A stretch of 64,000 nucleotides of DNA from Plicaturopsis crispa FD-325 SS-3 (lineage: Eukaryota; Basidiomycota; Agaricomycetes; Amylocorticiales; Amylocorticiaceae). Under the pieces are notes generated by a model. It was not told where the DNA came from, ran no database searches, and saw only the letters and a program-made list of their open reading frames with translations. Shown here piece after piece: positions 46,191 to 55,735 of the stretch. Each line of letters begins with the position of its first letter. Within the stretch, counting starts at the first letter, position 1. The stretch is taken from the NCBI GenBank assembly GCA_000827205.1, contig KN832557.1, positions 132,493 through 196,492 of the forward strand. The letters are read 5' to 3'. The position numbers and the translations under genes are program-made.

Positions 46191-47011
46191 GTTACATCAA
46201 GTGAACGCTATTCACCCAGCACTTTGCGACGCGCTGACTAAGCATTTCCTTGTTGGGAAATCCAGTGGCGCGTGCAACGCGTCGCGTCGCGTTGAATGCC
46301 CAGAAATTGACATTTGAGCATCCTTTTAGACCTCGTAAGTATCAGGGAAAAATATATATGATAGAGAGAGGCATAACAGGAAACAAAATAACGTCAAAGG
46401 CACTTCTGGGGATATATTGTATCTGGTTTATGGCTCTTTCTGGTTGAAAATCAAGATTCAGCTCCTAATAGAGGCAACATGGTATAATTACGCAACACAA
46501 AATTCAGAACAGAGACGAAAAGGGTTAAAAGCACTCATACTCTCCATCACAAGAAGTCCAGACTGATTTTAACCGTTGGGATATACACCAATGTATCATT
46601 TCTGTCAATTGTGCTGATTTGCCCACAAATTGAGTAAGTACTTCACTGCATAAGGATCTACAATGCAACGGTAAGTGTACCCGCTGTGTCAATAAAATTC
46701 TCTCTGTATCTGCGAAGCGACTTGGACACAAAATGAGCGCTCTACCCGCGTAGACGCACAAAGTTTTCTGCACTACGTCCCGAAAGAGGCCAAAAAAAAT
46801 GCCGTCTCCGAGTATCGAACCCGGCTTCGTTCAACAACATGGAACAGACTGAAACGCTGAACCGCTATGCCACCAGGGCTATGTCTCCTATTTTTTATCA
46901 AGGCTCATAGCAGCCAGTAGAGGCGATGGAAGTACAATATACTAAAAGCGGTAACCCCGCTTAGTCAGCGCGTCGCAAACTGCTGGGTGAATTGCGTTCA
47001 CTGTTACATCA
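46191..47011. mobile_element. 803-bp terminal-inverted-repeat element with 9-bp target duplication
   Basis: The element spans 46200-47002. Its ends are inverted copies of about 45 bp: AGTGAACGC and TTTGCGACGCGCTGACTAAG at the left, the complement at the right, with a few mismatches. GTTACATCA flanks it directly at 46191-46199 and 47003-47011. No transposase frame is present. A hAT-like origin would fit an 8-bp duplication with an extra matching base, but 9 bp is what is seen. It sits in exon 2 of the PYDG gene and carries a tRNA-like sequence near its right end. Confidence 0.85.
46800..46880 (-). tRNA. tRNA-like sequence inside the element
   Basis: On the minus strand TGGCATAGCGG resembles an A box and GGTTCGATACT a B box. 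CCGGG and CTCGG can pair as a T stem around TTCGATA, and eight T residues follow directly, as a pol III terminator would. The acceptor arms pair poorly and the anticodon stem has a mismatch. If the stem GTTC/GAAC is used the anticodon would be GTT (Asn). It is more likely a tRNA-derived relic than a working tRNA. Confidence 0.4.
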
Positions 47012-47363
47012 TCAACGAATCCGGCAAAAAGCAGTAAGTACTCGTTGTCCTGACTCCTGGTTCATATTTCAAGACGCTCACCCATCTACGATATCCCCCA
47101 GACTAAAGATCATGAGCCTCCGCCCAGCATACGATGGCCACTTGCGGCCAAAGGCCACCGGCGCCGTCGATCTGTACGGCCTTATCAACGAGACGATACA
47201 CTGCACCGACGGATCGTCGTTCCTGGTCGAGGACTATGGAACAAGTGTATCCAAGGGAGACTGGTTCACGGTCCGTGATGCAGCGGGCCATTCGAAAACC
47301 TTGCAGTGGGATGAAATGGAGGCGTTGGTGAAGCTGCGGGTGCCTGCTGACGAAAATCCGTGA

Positions 47364-47779
47364 AGTCCTCAAGACGCCGCTTTACTCATAATACCCTGCC
47401 ATGCCCTCTTGCTGTCCCGCTGCTATCTCGCTGTCCATTATGCTGTCGTCCATTTGTACAAAGACTGTTATATGTGTGTTTCATGATCTACTTGTAATGT
47501 TTTTCGACGGCGACTCTTCGCCAGAGATGTTGACAATATCCCTGTTACACTAAACTTGCTCTAATTTTAAACGGTTGGGAAAATGCCTAAGTCCTAAGTC
47601 GCGGCCTGCAATCTTGTCCAACAGCAACGCGGCCAACTGCACGCCGCGGAGATAGAGAGCCGCGTCGGGACGAAATCCTGAAATCGGCTGTCACCAAGAA
47701 CTTTCAGTCTTCAACTCAACTTCAACTTGAAGCTTCAAGTCTGCCACTCGTCGCCCACTCTATTTTATGAAAACTGCCC
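47364..47779. other. Upstream flank of the short Rrg7-like copy
   Basis: 47606-47779 is homologous to 50588-50759 before the full copy (shared words CTTGTCCAACAGC, GGCCAACTGCACGCCGCGGA, ATCCTGAAATCGGCTGTCA). The duplicated block thus includes the promoter. I see no gene. Confidence 0.6.
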
Positions 47780-48202
47780 ATGCCCATCCCACAACTGTCC
47801 ACCGCTCACCGCGGCGTCGCTTTCGAGCAGAAATGCCTTCAGCTTCTCCAACAACGCATGTCCATGTCACTGCGACGCGTGGGCGGGAAGTCTGACGGCG
47901 GCATCGACCTGCAAGGCTGGTGGTGGCTTCCCCCGCTCGACCGACCCTCGGGAGAACGTGGAGCAGATACCGGGCGAAGACGCCTACGCGTCCTTGCGCA
48001 GTGCAAGGCGGAGAAGAAGAAGAAGGGCCCGAACTACGTGCGCGAGATGGAAGGTGTGCTGTACCGAGTCTCTCGCCGTTCTGAGCATCGTGCCCGAAGT
48101 CATACGCGCGATGGGCCGCTGGTCCTCGAGCGCTTGGGAAGGTTGATCCGCAAGCGCCCCGCGCTAATGCACGCACTCCTCTTTGCTGGCGCCGCCACTT
48201 AG
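47780..48202 (+). pseudogene. Truncated Rrg7-like copy with a foreign tail
   Basis: The first 96 residues match the full copy at 50760 almost exactly, including E16, S-D-G-G-I-D-L-Q-G (D43) and A-Q-C-K (Q74, K76). After G-V-L-Y-R the sequence leaves the family and runs 44 codons to a stop at 48202. The C-terminal 150 residues of the family are absent. The nuclease-like core residues remain, but the fold would be incomplete, so I treat it as a pseudogene. It could still be expressed, since its promoter is shared with the full copy. Confidence 0.75.
48068..48201 (+). other. Fossil scrap, probably from a tyrosine-recombinase element
   Basis: The DNA that replaces the Rrg7-like 3' half resembles the end of a fungal tyrosine recombinase (G-R-W-S-S and I-R-K-R-P-A-L motifs), as in DIRS-like or Crypton elements. 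It is a short broken fragment with no other part of the element beside it. Family call is tentative. Confidence 0.35.
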
Positions 48203-48904
48203 AGCGTCAAAATCCTTCGTTCGTCCCTATTTTTGAGTCAGATTTATATTTCATCTCTCCCTAACAAAACCTATGGAAACCCCACAACGACATAGCGTTT
48301 CCTCGTCTCAACTAGAAAACAAAACACAACATCATCTTGGTCTCGCTCCCAATTCACTTTCTCTTCCACTTCCCCCACTATATCAGTTCCACTGGACACA
48401 GACTACCAAATGATATCTGTTTCTCCCGCGTACGAGTGACTTTCGCTCACCCACTTTTCTTTCTTATAAACTCTTTGCCATTCCCTCAAAAATACATGCT
48501 TCGGGCTCCCGGAACGGGCGCGCGTTCGCCGTGCCCTGCGCGTTCTCGTGGAGTTGCGACTTCCCCGCTATTCTGTGCTCGACGTCCTGCAAGCATATCT
48601 GGATTATTCAAGTGAGCGCGAAACTCCAACTTGTGCCAAAAGCTAAGCTAACTTAATTTTGGTAGGGATAAGTTGATTTGCCAAGTGGAATTGTTAACCA
48701 CCTGAATCGACTCAGCTCACGCTGAATAGAGAAAGCACACGTTGTGCTCGCTCGTATTCGCAAGCTCATACTTTGAGCCGAACAACACAATAGCTACGTA
48801 TAGAGACTGCCAGTTTCGAGTCTATTCCTCCCCAAAGTTTTGAAGTAAAAGGGCCAGCTTCCGCTCCCTCGTCGCCGTCGTCTTTCACCACCACCACCAT
48901 CGCT
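48203..48904. other. Spacer and desaturase C promoter
   Basis: No gene is seen. It is T- and C-rich near 48330-48480. The last 83 bases are the leader shared with copy B. Confidence 0.4.
48822..48904 (+). promoter_or_regulatory. Conserved desaturase leader, copy C
   Basis: TTCCTCCCCAAAGTTTTGAA, then AAAAGGGCCAGCTTCC and a CT-rich run with CACC repeats up to the ATG. Identity to copy B ends abruptly at 48822, marking a duplication breakpoint. Confidence 0.55.
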
Positions 48905-50450
48905 ATGTCGTCCGTACACACAGCGCCTGTCGAGACAGAAAAGCCGGCAGACCAAGACATTCCGGACAACTATGTCTCGTACACCCTCAAGAACCAGAAA
49001 CCACTCCCACCACTCAACTGGAGCAACTGGTACACGGAACTCAACTGGCTCAACGTTGTTATTCTGTGTGGAACGCCCATTATCGGCATCGTCGGCGCCT
49101 ACCATACCAAGCTGCGGTGGCAGACGGCGCTGTTCTCCGTATTCTACGCCTTTGTCACTGGGCTCGGTCCGTCCCACATGCCATGAACAGCTGTGCTCGC
49201 GCTAATAAATACACAGGCATAACGGCTGGGTACCACCGCCTGTGGGCGCACCGATCGTATAACGCATCGAAACCCCTTCAATATTTCCTCGCCATCGCGG
49301 GTGCGGGCGCAGTCGAGGGGTCCATCAAGTGGTGGTCGCGTGGCCATCGCGCACACCACCGCTACACCGACACCGACCTCGATCCGTATAATGCGCACCG
49401 GGGATTCATGTACTCGCACGTTGGGTGGATGCTTGTGAAGCCGCGGCGCAAGCCCGGTGTCGCGGACGTCAGTGACCTCACGCGCAATGCCGTCGTCCGC
49501 TGGCAACACAAGCATTACATCCTGCTCATCCTCATTTTCGCTTTCCTCGTGCCTACGATTATCCCTGGCTTGCTATGGGGAGATTATAAGGGCGGGTACG
49601 TGTATGCGGGTGTTGTTCGTCTGTTGGTCGTGCACCATGTGAGTTCTCTTAGGTTTGCATCTGTTTCGCTCGTCTAACTTTCCGCAGTCGACCTTCTGCG
49701 TCAACTCGCTCGCGCACTGGCTCGGCGAGTCTCCCTTCGATGACAAGCACACACCGAGGGACCACTTCGCGACTGCACTCGTCACGATCGGCGAGGGCTA
49801 CCACAACTTCCACCATCAGTTCCCTATGGACTACCGGAATGCGATCAGGTGGTACCAGTACGACCCGACCAAGTGGTTCATCTGGGCCGCGAAGCAGCTA
49901 GGCCTCGCCAGCCACCTGAAGACGTTCCGCGACAACGAGATCCGCAAGGGCCAGCTCACGATGCAGCTCAAGAAACTGCGTGCGACGCAGGAACACATCG
50001 AGTGGCCCAGCGACAACAACGACCTCCCTGTCATCAGCTGGGACTCCTGTATGCGCCTCCTCTACCTTTCTTCACCCACTGTAGTCTGACATATTACCAC
50101 CCCCAGTCCAAGAACAGAGCGCGAAGCGCCCGCTGATACTCATTTCCGGGTTCATCCACGACGTCTCGGGCTTCCTCGACGAGCACCCCGGCGGGCAGCA
50201 CCTGCTCGTGCGGCACATCGGCAAGGACGCAACGACGGCGTTCTTCGGCGGCGTGTACGACCACTCGAACGCCGCGCACAACCTCCTCGCGATGCAGCGC
50301 GTAGGCATCCTCTCCGGTGGTCACCCTCACGGCCTCGAGGACCGCGCGATACCGCCGAGCCAGAAGCTGCGCATCGCACGGTATAATGAGATCGGGAGCG
50401 GGTACGGGAGCAGCGCGGTGTCCGATGGGGGCGAGGGCTTACTCGGGTGA
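48905..50450 (+). CDS. OLE1: Delta-9 fatty acid desaturase with C-terminal cytochrome b5 (copy C)
   Basis: The third desaturase, 462 residues in four exons at the same sites as B. All His boxes and both b5 heme ligands are kept (F-L-D-E-H-P-G-G here, E-E in A and B). Introns differ more than exons: the first contains ATAAATACACAG where B has AACACCCCAGCAG. That pattern points to selection for protein sequence, or gene conversion limited to exons. It reads as fully functional. Its neighbours are a short and a full Rrg7-like copy, both in the same direction, 298 bp separating its stop from the full one. Confidence 0.92.
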
Positions 50451-50759
50451 TTCGCTTTCCCTTGGTTTTTTCACGTTATTTGTCTATGGCTTTGTGTGTC
50501 GTGCGCTTGCCATTGTGTTAGATGCGACGACGATGACTGCTTTTTTGCGACGAGACACGATGGAATGAGCATGTGCGGTACGACGTACTAGTCTTGTCCA
50601 ACAGCGACGCGGCCAACTGCACGCCGCGGAGTTACGAGGAGAGAGCGGTGTCGGGACCACATCCTGAAATCGGCTGTCAAGCACTTTCAGTCTTCAGTCT
50701 CCCAGCTTCAATTCTCCCAGTGTGCACTTGTCGCCGGGTCTATGTTATGAAAACTGTCC

Positions 50760-51512
50760 ATGCGCATCCCACAGCTCTCCACCGTCCACCGCGGCGTCGC
50801 TTTCGAACAAAAATGTCTTCAACTTCTCCAACAACGGATGTCCATGTCGCTGCGGCGCGTCGGCGGCAAGTCTGACGGCGGCATCGACCTGCAAGGCTGG
50901 TGGTGGCTGCCCCCGCTCGACCGACCCTCGGGAGAACATGGAGCAGATACCGGGCGAAGACGACTGCGCGTCCTGGCGCAGTGCAAGGCGGAGAAGAAGA
51001 AGATGGGCCCGAACTACGTGCGCGAGATGGAAGGTGTGCTGTACCGACATATGTCCCCGGCGCCGTCTTTCGTCGCGTCTCCGGACGTTGCGCCCTCTTC
51101 TTCGACCTTACAGTTCACTCTAGAACGCGGCGAGGATGCCAAAGGGCACGGCTACCCGATCGTCGCGTTGCTCATCTCGGAGTCAAGGTTCACAAAGTCT
51201 ACTCTGCTACGTGCGCAGTCCTCCCCGGTTCCCTTCTTCCTACTCTACGTGCCCCCAGCTCATGGACCGGATGGAGGTCAAGAAACAGAGGCAAGCATCG
51301 AGGAGGAGCTAGGCGCCGCGTTTTGGAATCCGGCACTTGGTGGGAAGCATGGTCTATTAGGCGGAGAGATGGAGGCTAGGTGGGAACGGCGGGCGATAGC
51401 CAGTAGCTCTTACGCCGCCGTCGATGGATCAGAGAGTGTGGACGCTGGTCGGGTTGGACTTTGGTGGAAAGGGAAGCGGCTCGACAATTGGGTCCCACCG
51501 GACGAAGAGTAG
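50760..51512 (+). CDS. Rrg7-like restriction-endonuclease-fold protein (copy C)
   Basis: Single exon, 250 residues, a close paralogue of 21350-22096. The PD-(D/E)xK-type residues are E16, D43 and Q74-x-K76, and the C-terminal half W-N-P-A-L-G-G-K-H-G-L-L-G-G-E-M and L-D-N-W-V-P is complete. In yeast the family member Rrg7 is a mitochondrial protein needed for respiratory growth. I infer a mitochondrial nucleic-acid role but see no strong presequence. Two apparently whole copies in one window are unusual for a gene that is single-copy in yeast. Confidence 0.75.
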   Translation: MRIPQLSTVHRGVAFEQKCLQLLQQRMSMSLRRVGGKSDGGIDLQGWWWLPPLDRPSGEHGADTGRRRLRVLAQCKAEKKKMGPNYVREMEGVLYRHMSPAPSFVASPDVAPSSSTLQFTLERGEDAKGHGYPIVALLISESRFTKSTLLRAQSSPVPFFLLYVPPAHGPDGGQETEASIEEELGAAFWNPALGGKHGLLGGEMEARWERRAIASSSYAAVDGSESVDAGRVGLWWKGKRLDNWVPPDEE

Positions 51513-51784
51513 TGTTGCACACGTCCGCGTACATATTCCAAGGTATGTAGCGCCTCCAGGTCTTGTTCGTCAACTCACATTGCTGTCTGATTAAGACACC
51601 GCCACGATATACGCGATGTTACATAGGAAACCAGAATCCGTCGAACGGCGCGTCCCGCGGACATTCTATCTCTTTCACTGAACAATGGGAGCCAACGACG
51701 CGTCGGAGCTACAAAACGTGCCACTATACAACAACATTGGACCCATTTTTATCTCGTCTCTCACTGTACTACAGTCCCTTTACC

Positions 51785-52623
51785 ATGCCCCGAGAACCGA
51801 AATCGCGCGATGCCAGACACGCCGACGCGCCGAGGAAAACTCCCAAGCAGCCGAGACAGCGCCAACCCCCTGCATCAGTAGAAGCCACCATCGAAAAGCA
51901 CGTGCATTACTGTGTCCTCGGGGAGATCGCGTCCCAGTGGCTGCGCAACCGCTACCCTGGGGGCAGGTTCCGCGTAGTGGAGGACATGTGGGACGACGTC
52001 AAGGCAGAGTGGTACAGGGATCCCGTCAACCTATCCGTTCAGCCCACGAAGGGGGACGAAGCATCCTATGTGGACTTTTGGCGCAAGTGTGAGATCCTAT
52101 GTAACGAGCGGACACCAAAGGACGCGAGAGAGTACGTCCAGCGCTTGCTTTCTCATTTGCGTCGCTTTGCTGATCACAGCCCTACAGCCATATCAAACTG
52201 TTCCTGTCCGCTGGCACTGCAATCTCGTTTATCGTGGCGAAGGAGATATGCACGAAGCCCCGATGGAAAGCGTACATCTGCCGCGAATCCACCAAAAGGC
52301 AGTGAGTGTTCGACGTTCCTTCCCTATGTGCTGCGACGTTAAATGCCGTGCACGTTATTCTCTCCAGACTGAAGATCATGAGTCTCCACCCATCGTATGA
52401 CGGCTACCTGCGACCGCAGACAACCGGTGCAGTTGATCTGTATGGTCTCATTGGCCAGACGATACACTGTACCGACGGGTCGTCATTCACCATGGTGGAC
52501 AACGGAACCAGTGTACTCTGCGGCGACTGGTTCCTTGTCCGCGATGCGGCGGGGAAGTCGCAGACCCTCTCGTGGGATGAGATGGAGGCGCTGGTGCAGC
52601 GGCGGGTGCGCGTTGACGTTTAA
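51785..52623 (+). CDS. PYDG orphan family protein, intact reference copy (cluster C)
   Basis: Three exons, about 214 residues; the family is named here after its S/P-Y-D-G core. Exon 1 has a basic N-terminus (M-P-R-E-P-K-S-R-D-A-R), then I-E-K-H-V-H-Y-C-V-L-G-E-I-A-S-Q-W-L and N-R-Y-P-G-G-R-F-R-V-V-E-D-M-W. Exon 2 has H-I-K-L-F-L-S-A-G-T-A-I-S-F-I-V and C-T-K-P-R-W-K-A-Y-I-C. Exon 3 has S-Y-D-G-Y-L-R-P, T-I-H-C-T-D-G-S-S-F, G-D-W-F-L-V-R-D-A-A-G-K-S-Q-T-L-S-W-D-E-M-E-A-L. The last exon looks like a small beta domain, the middle a helix of possible membrane character. I know no family for it. Five copies lie in this window. Confidence 0.75.
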
Positions 52624-53338
52624 ATGTCCACATACGCGTGCCTATCGTCGTACGCTATGTATATTTTTCAATTTCTCAAGTCCTTGAGCTTGGTGTGCGT
52701 AGAATGGGACGCTCAAGATTCAACTCAAGAAAAAATCCAGGATTTTGCAGACTAAACGCGCCCACGTGCTCGACCACTTCTGCCAGTGCGCGTCGTCAGA
52801 CTCAAACTGAGGGACAAGCCTTTGCAAAGCCTTTCCGTCGGGTTTCTGCATCTTGTCTGAGTCGTTCAAGTCCTTGGCCCCAAATCTCTGGGATGGCAGC
52901 TTGTGTAACGGCTCCAGAGACGTGAAAGGGGCATCTTTATTCCAGGAGCAACGAAGGTGAGTATAGTATGTAACTTCACCTACTGAAACACCTTCGAAAT
53001 AGCTTCCTTAAACGCAAACGTGCGTTGGAAGACTGGAATGCTCCCGCGCTGCGTCTCTTCCTCTCCCGTCTGGAACGGCGATCTACACTGGAGATTTGGA
53101 CGCGCCAGGGACGCGTCGCGTAGGATGAGAACGCGTAAGTCGCCACCTTTAACGTCGTACAAATTGACCAATTGTCTCTCGGAAAACGCACGCCAATATG
53201 CCCTGCCAGGAACAATGCCGTAGGGCGATTCAAAGCATAAAAAGGCAATCGTCTCTTTTGTACGCTTGACGAGGCATCCTGCATCCTGGTTTGTCGTCGA
53301 CTCCATACCCCTCCCCACCAGACGTGCACCGCAGCGCT
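52624..53338. other. Intergenic, with a weak minus-strand frame
   Basis: A minus-strand frame at 52980-53318 reads in places like protein (I-A-F-L-C-F-E-S-P-Y-G, then F-K-E-A-I-S-K-V-F-Q), but an overlapping frame is as long and no motif or splice chain supports it. I leave it uncalled. Confidence 0.35.
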
Positions 53339-55205
53339 ATGTTGAGCGAACAGTACCTTTTCAAGGAAACGGAGAAAAATGTCTATGTCCGTAAATGCTA
53401 CGGATTAGAGACTTTGGCGGGAAGCATGGCGTGAGCACTTCATTCGTCACGCCTCTGCCCATTGAATGCTAAAACATATGTACTCAGGCAGAACTGCGAG
53501 GGATTCACTCTCGTCACATTTAGCATCGCAGCTACTTTCGCGTCCTCACCGTCGCGCGAGCTCCTGCAGTCGCAGGTCGGCAAAGCCTGGACGCTTCTTC
53601 GACACCAGGTGCCAGGCATCGCGACCAAGGTCTTCAGGTTCCCAGCCCCCGACAACCACTTCGCCTTCCGCTACACCGTGCCGCAGTCTCCCGTAGATGC
53701 TGATACGTGGGTCAAAGAGACCGTTTTCTTCGGCGAGGGAGGCCATAAGACTTTGCATGAGAAACACTGCGAACTGAAGGACGGGCGGTTTTGGCTCCCT
53801 TCCGACGACCATCATGCCACTGAGCTTCATGCGTCGCCGCTGAGAGACGGGTGGCATTTTAGGTGCGGATATTCCGTGTACCACGTCAACATTCTCGCTA
53901 ACACGCGTCCCTAGCTTGATTGCCTCGCACTGCAACATGGATGGCCGTAGCGGCTTCGCAGTACTCGACCTCTTTCTCGAATATCTGACAGCGGTCATCG
54001 AAGGAAAGGCCAAGAACGTCGCCGATCTTAGATGGGGCGACGAGGTGAAGCGGCTTGCGCCGCCGTCTGCATTTATTCCGACTCTGGTTGAGACTGGTGC
54101 CCCGCCAAGCTTCGAGTCGCTAAACTCACCCCCTCCTCCAGCACCGGCGGGTGATAAAGACGTTCCGGTGCGCAATTTCGTCTGACCTTCGCCCTTCCTG
54201 TGCTTTTGCTGATACTGTGTCTGTAGCCGGCGGTACCATGGCTGTACGCACCCGTAAAGCTCGACGGCAAAGGGGACATTGCGCGCCTTGTCGAGTTTAC
54301 TCCCGAGCTCACTGCGAAGCTGCACGCGGTGGCCAAGAAGAACGGGCGCACAATTACACAAGTAGTCACCGCACTGTCCGTCCTCGCATACGCGGAGGCA
54401 TCCCTCAACATCGCTGGAGCAGCCGGAGAAAAGCGGTACAACGAGGTCGCACAATCTCTCGCCGTGTCTTCGCATTACCTCGTTGCGTGGTATTTGATCA
54501 ACCACGTACGTTCGCTTGTCTCTTTGTCACCCTTGTGCAATGGGCATCTTATCTGACGCGTTCATTGCTTCCCCAGCGCCACAAATTCACGCACGGGTAC
54601 GACTCGTACCGGTCCGACACCGGCGCTCCTCTGTGCAGCGCCGACGGCGCGTCCCTCCTCGTCCCCCTCGACTCCCTTAAGCGGATGCTGAAACTCGACG
54701 CGTCGCGCAGGTCCGCCACCCTCCAGGTAGACCCCAAGTCGTTCTGGGGCGGCGCCATGGAGGACGCAGTCTCCGGGACCAGCAAGGCAGATGTATGACT
54801 TCTCGTTTCCGGGCAGTCGCGTATCGGATGACTGACTTTGTGAATACATAGACGTCGTTGGAGTCGTACGCCGCGCGTGAAGTCGGCGCGCATGCCACGC
54901 TACGCGCATTTGACCCCGCCGCCGGGAACGTGCCGAGCATGATCGTGTCGTCGGTCGGCGACCTCGCGCGCCTCGACCTGTTCACGGCCTTTGTACCCTC
55001 GAAAGGGCGAGGGCCGAAGCCGATTACGGTGACCGACGTCTTGTGTGGCCTCCGCATGCGCACATGGCCGGTCGTGAATATCTTTTATGAGTACGACGGA
55101 CGGCTGAGCTGCCACTTCTTCACTGCGGGGGAGTACACGACGATGGAGGGCCTGAAACTTTTGACGGACACATTCGAGAAACTGACCGCTGTGATCGTTG
55201 CATAG
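53339..55205 (+). CDS. HXXXD acyl-CoA-dependent acyltransferase (alcohol acetyltransferase-like)
   Basis: A cytosolic acyltransferase of the CoA-dependent (BAHD/condensation) fold, about 510 residues over six exons. The active-site S-H-C-N-M-D-G-R-S-G has the general-base His and structural Asp of HxxxD. The second half gives I-T-Q-V-V-T-A-L-S-V-L-A-Y, the usual helix before the crossover, and D-V-L-C-G-L-R-M-R where many members have D-F-G-W-G. The ATG at 53339 (M-L-S-E-Q-Y-L-F-K-E-T-E) is joined by a short intron to Q-N-C-E-G-F-T-L-V. Such enzymes acetylate alcohols or load acyl groups onto secondary metabolites. Substrate unknown; no biosynthetic partners sit nearby. Confidence 0.8.
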
Positions 55206-55735
55206 GTGAATTTTTTATCTCTTTCTTGGCGTTGCCTCTTAGACATGTACTATAAGCACTCCGATGAGCGTTTTCAACAGTAGAAGGTATTAGAATGCAG
55301 ATAATACGCACGTCGACAATCTGTTCTTCGATGGGGCTACTCTCTGTGATGCCCCTCTTCGGCGTCTGCGGCGAGTGCCACCAGTGTGCGCAGGGGCGGT
55401 AGAATAGCTCCTCCCTAGAAGGCATCAAAGAAATTCATCGGCAGTCGGTCTCAGCAAGCAAGATGATACGTTTCCGGAGAAGAGTAAGATGGTGCGTACG
55501 CAGGGAGAGACTCAGACTGGATTCGAGCCAGACGGGCGAGACGCAAACCACGTGGGCGCGTCTTTCTACAAGAAGTCATATTGAACTCCGATTGGACTCC
55601 GAGGCTTTGACGTGGTCTTGACTAGTTGAGACTCCGTCGCGTCGGTCGCGTTCTGCACACAGCTGTTAATTAAGGACTTCAAACTGAACGGAAAACGCGT
55701 TTCAAGGACAAAACTGAAGACAAGACTTACTTGGA
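55206..55735. other. Intergenic before MLH1
   Basis: Holds the 3' flank of the acyltransferase, the inverted MLH1 scrap and the MLH1 promoter. I see no other gene. Confidence 0.5.
55258..55428 (-). pseudogene. Inverted partial copy of an MLH1 exon
   Basis: The minus strand matches MLH1 at about 57981-58200: ATGCCTTCTAGGGAGGAGCT against ATGCCTTCCAGGGAAGAGCT, then C-T-G-C-G-C-A-C-A-C-T and the G-A-C-G-T-G-C-G region. About 57 bases of the exon are missing. The match includes the intron end (CCTTCTAG) before the exon, so the copy was made from DNA, not from mRNA. It has diverged by many substitutions and is not functional. Confidence 0.8.

Larger units (their letters stand above)
45672..47363 (+). 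pseudogene. PYDG orphan gene split by a DNA element (cluster C, left copy)
   Basis: Exon 1 (45672-46051) is intact: M-P-R-E-P-R-T, a basic linker, then N-R-Y-P-G-G-R-W-R-V-I-E-D-M-W-D-E-V-K-A-E. Exon 2 starts at 46108 (H-I-K-L-F-L-S-A-S-T) but is cut at W-K-G-Y-I by an 803-bp inserted element, which gives a stop one codon later. Past the insertion the rest of exon 2 (N-E-S-G-K-K-Q) and exon 3 (A-Y-D-G-H-L-R-P-K to ...A-D-E-N-P) are undamaged. So the insertion is the only lesion that I see and is probably recent. A truncated protein of about 157 residues could be made. Removal of the element as an unusual intron is conceivable but unsupported. Confidence 0.75.

Noticed and set aside
53546-54505. 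319-codon minus-strand frame opposite the acyltransferase
   Set aside because: The plus strand carries the HxxxD motif and a consistent splice chain; the minus frame is antisense.
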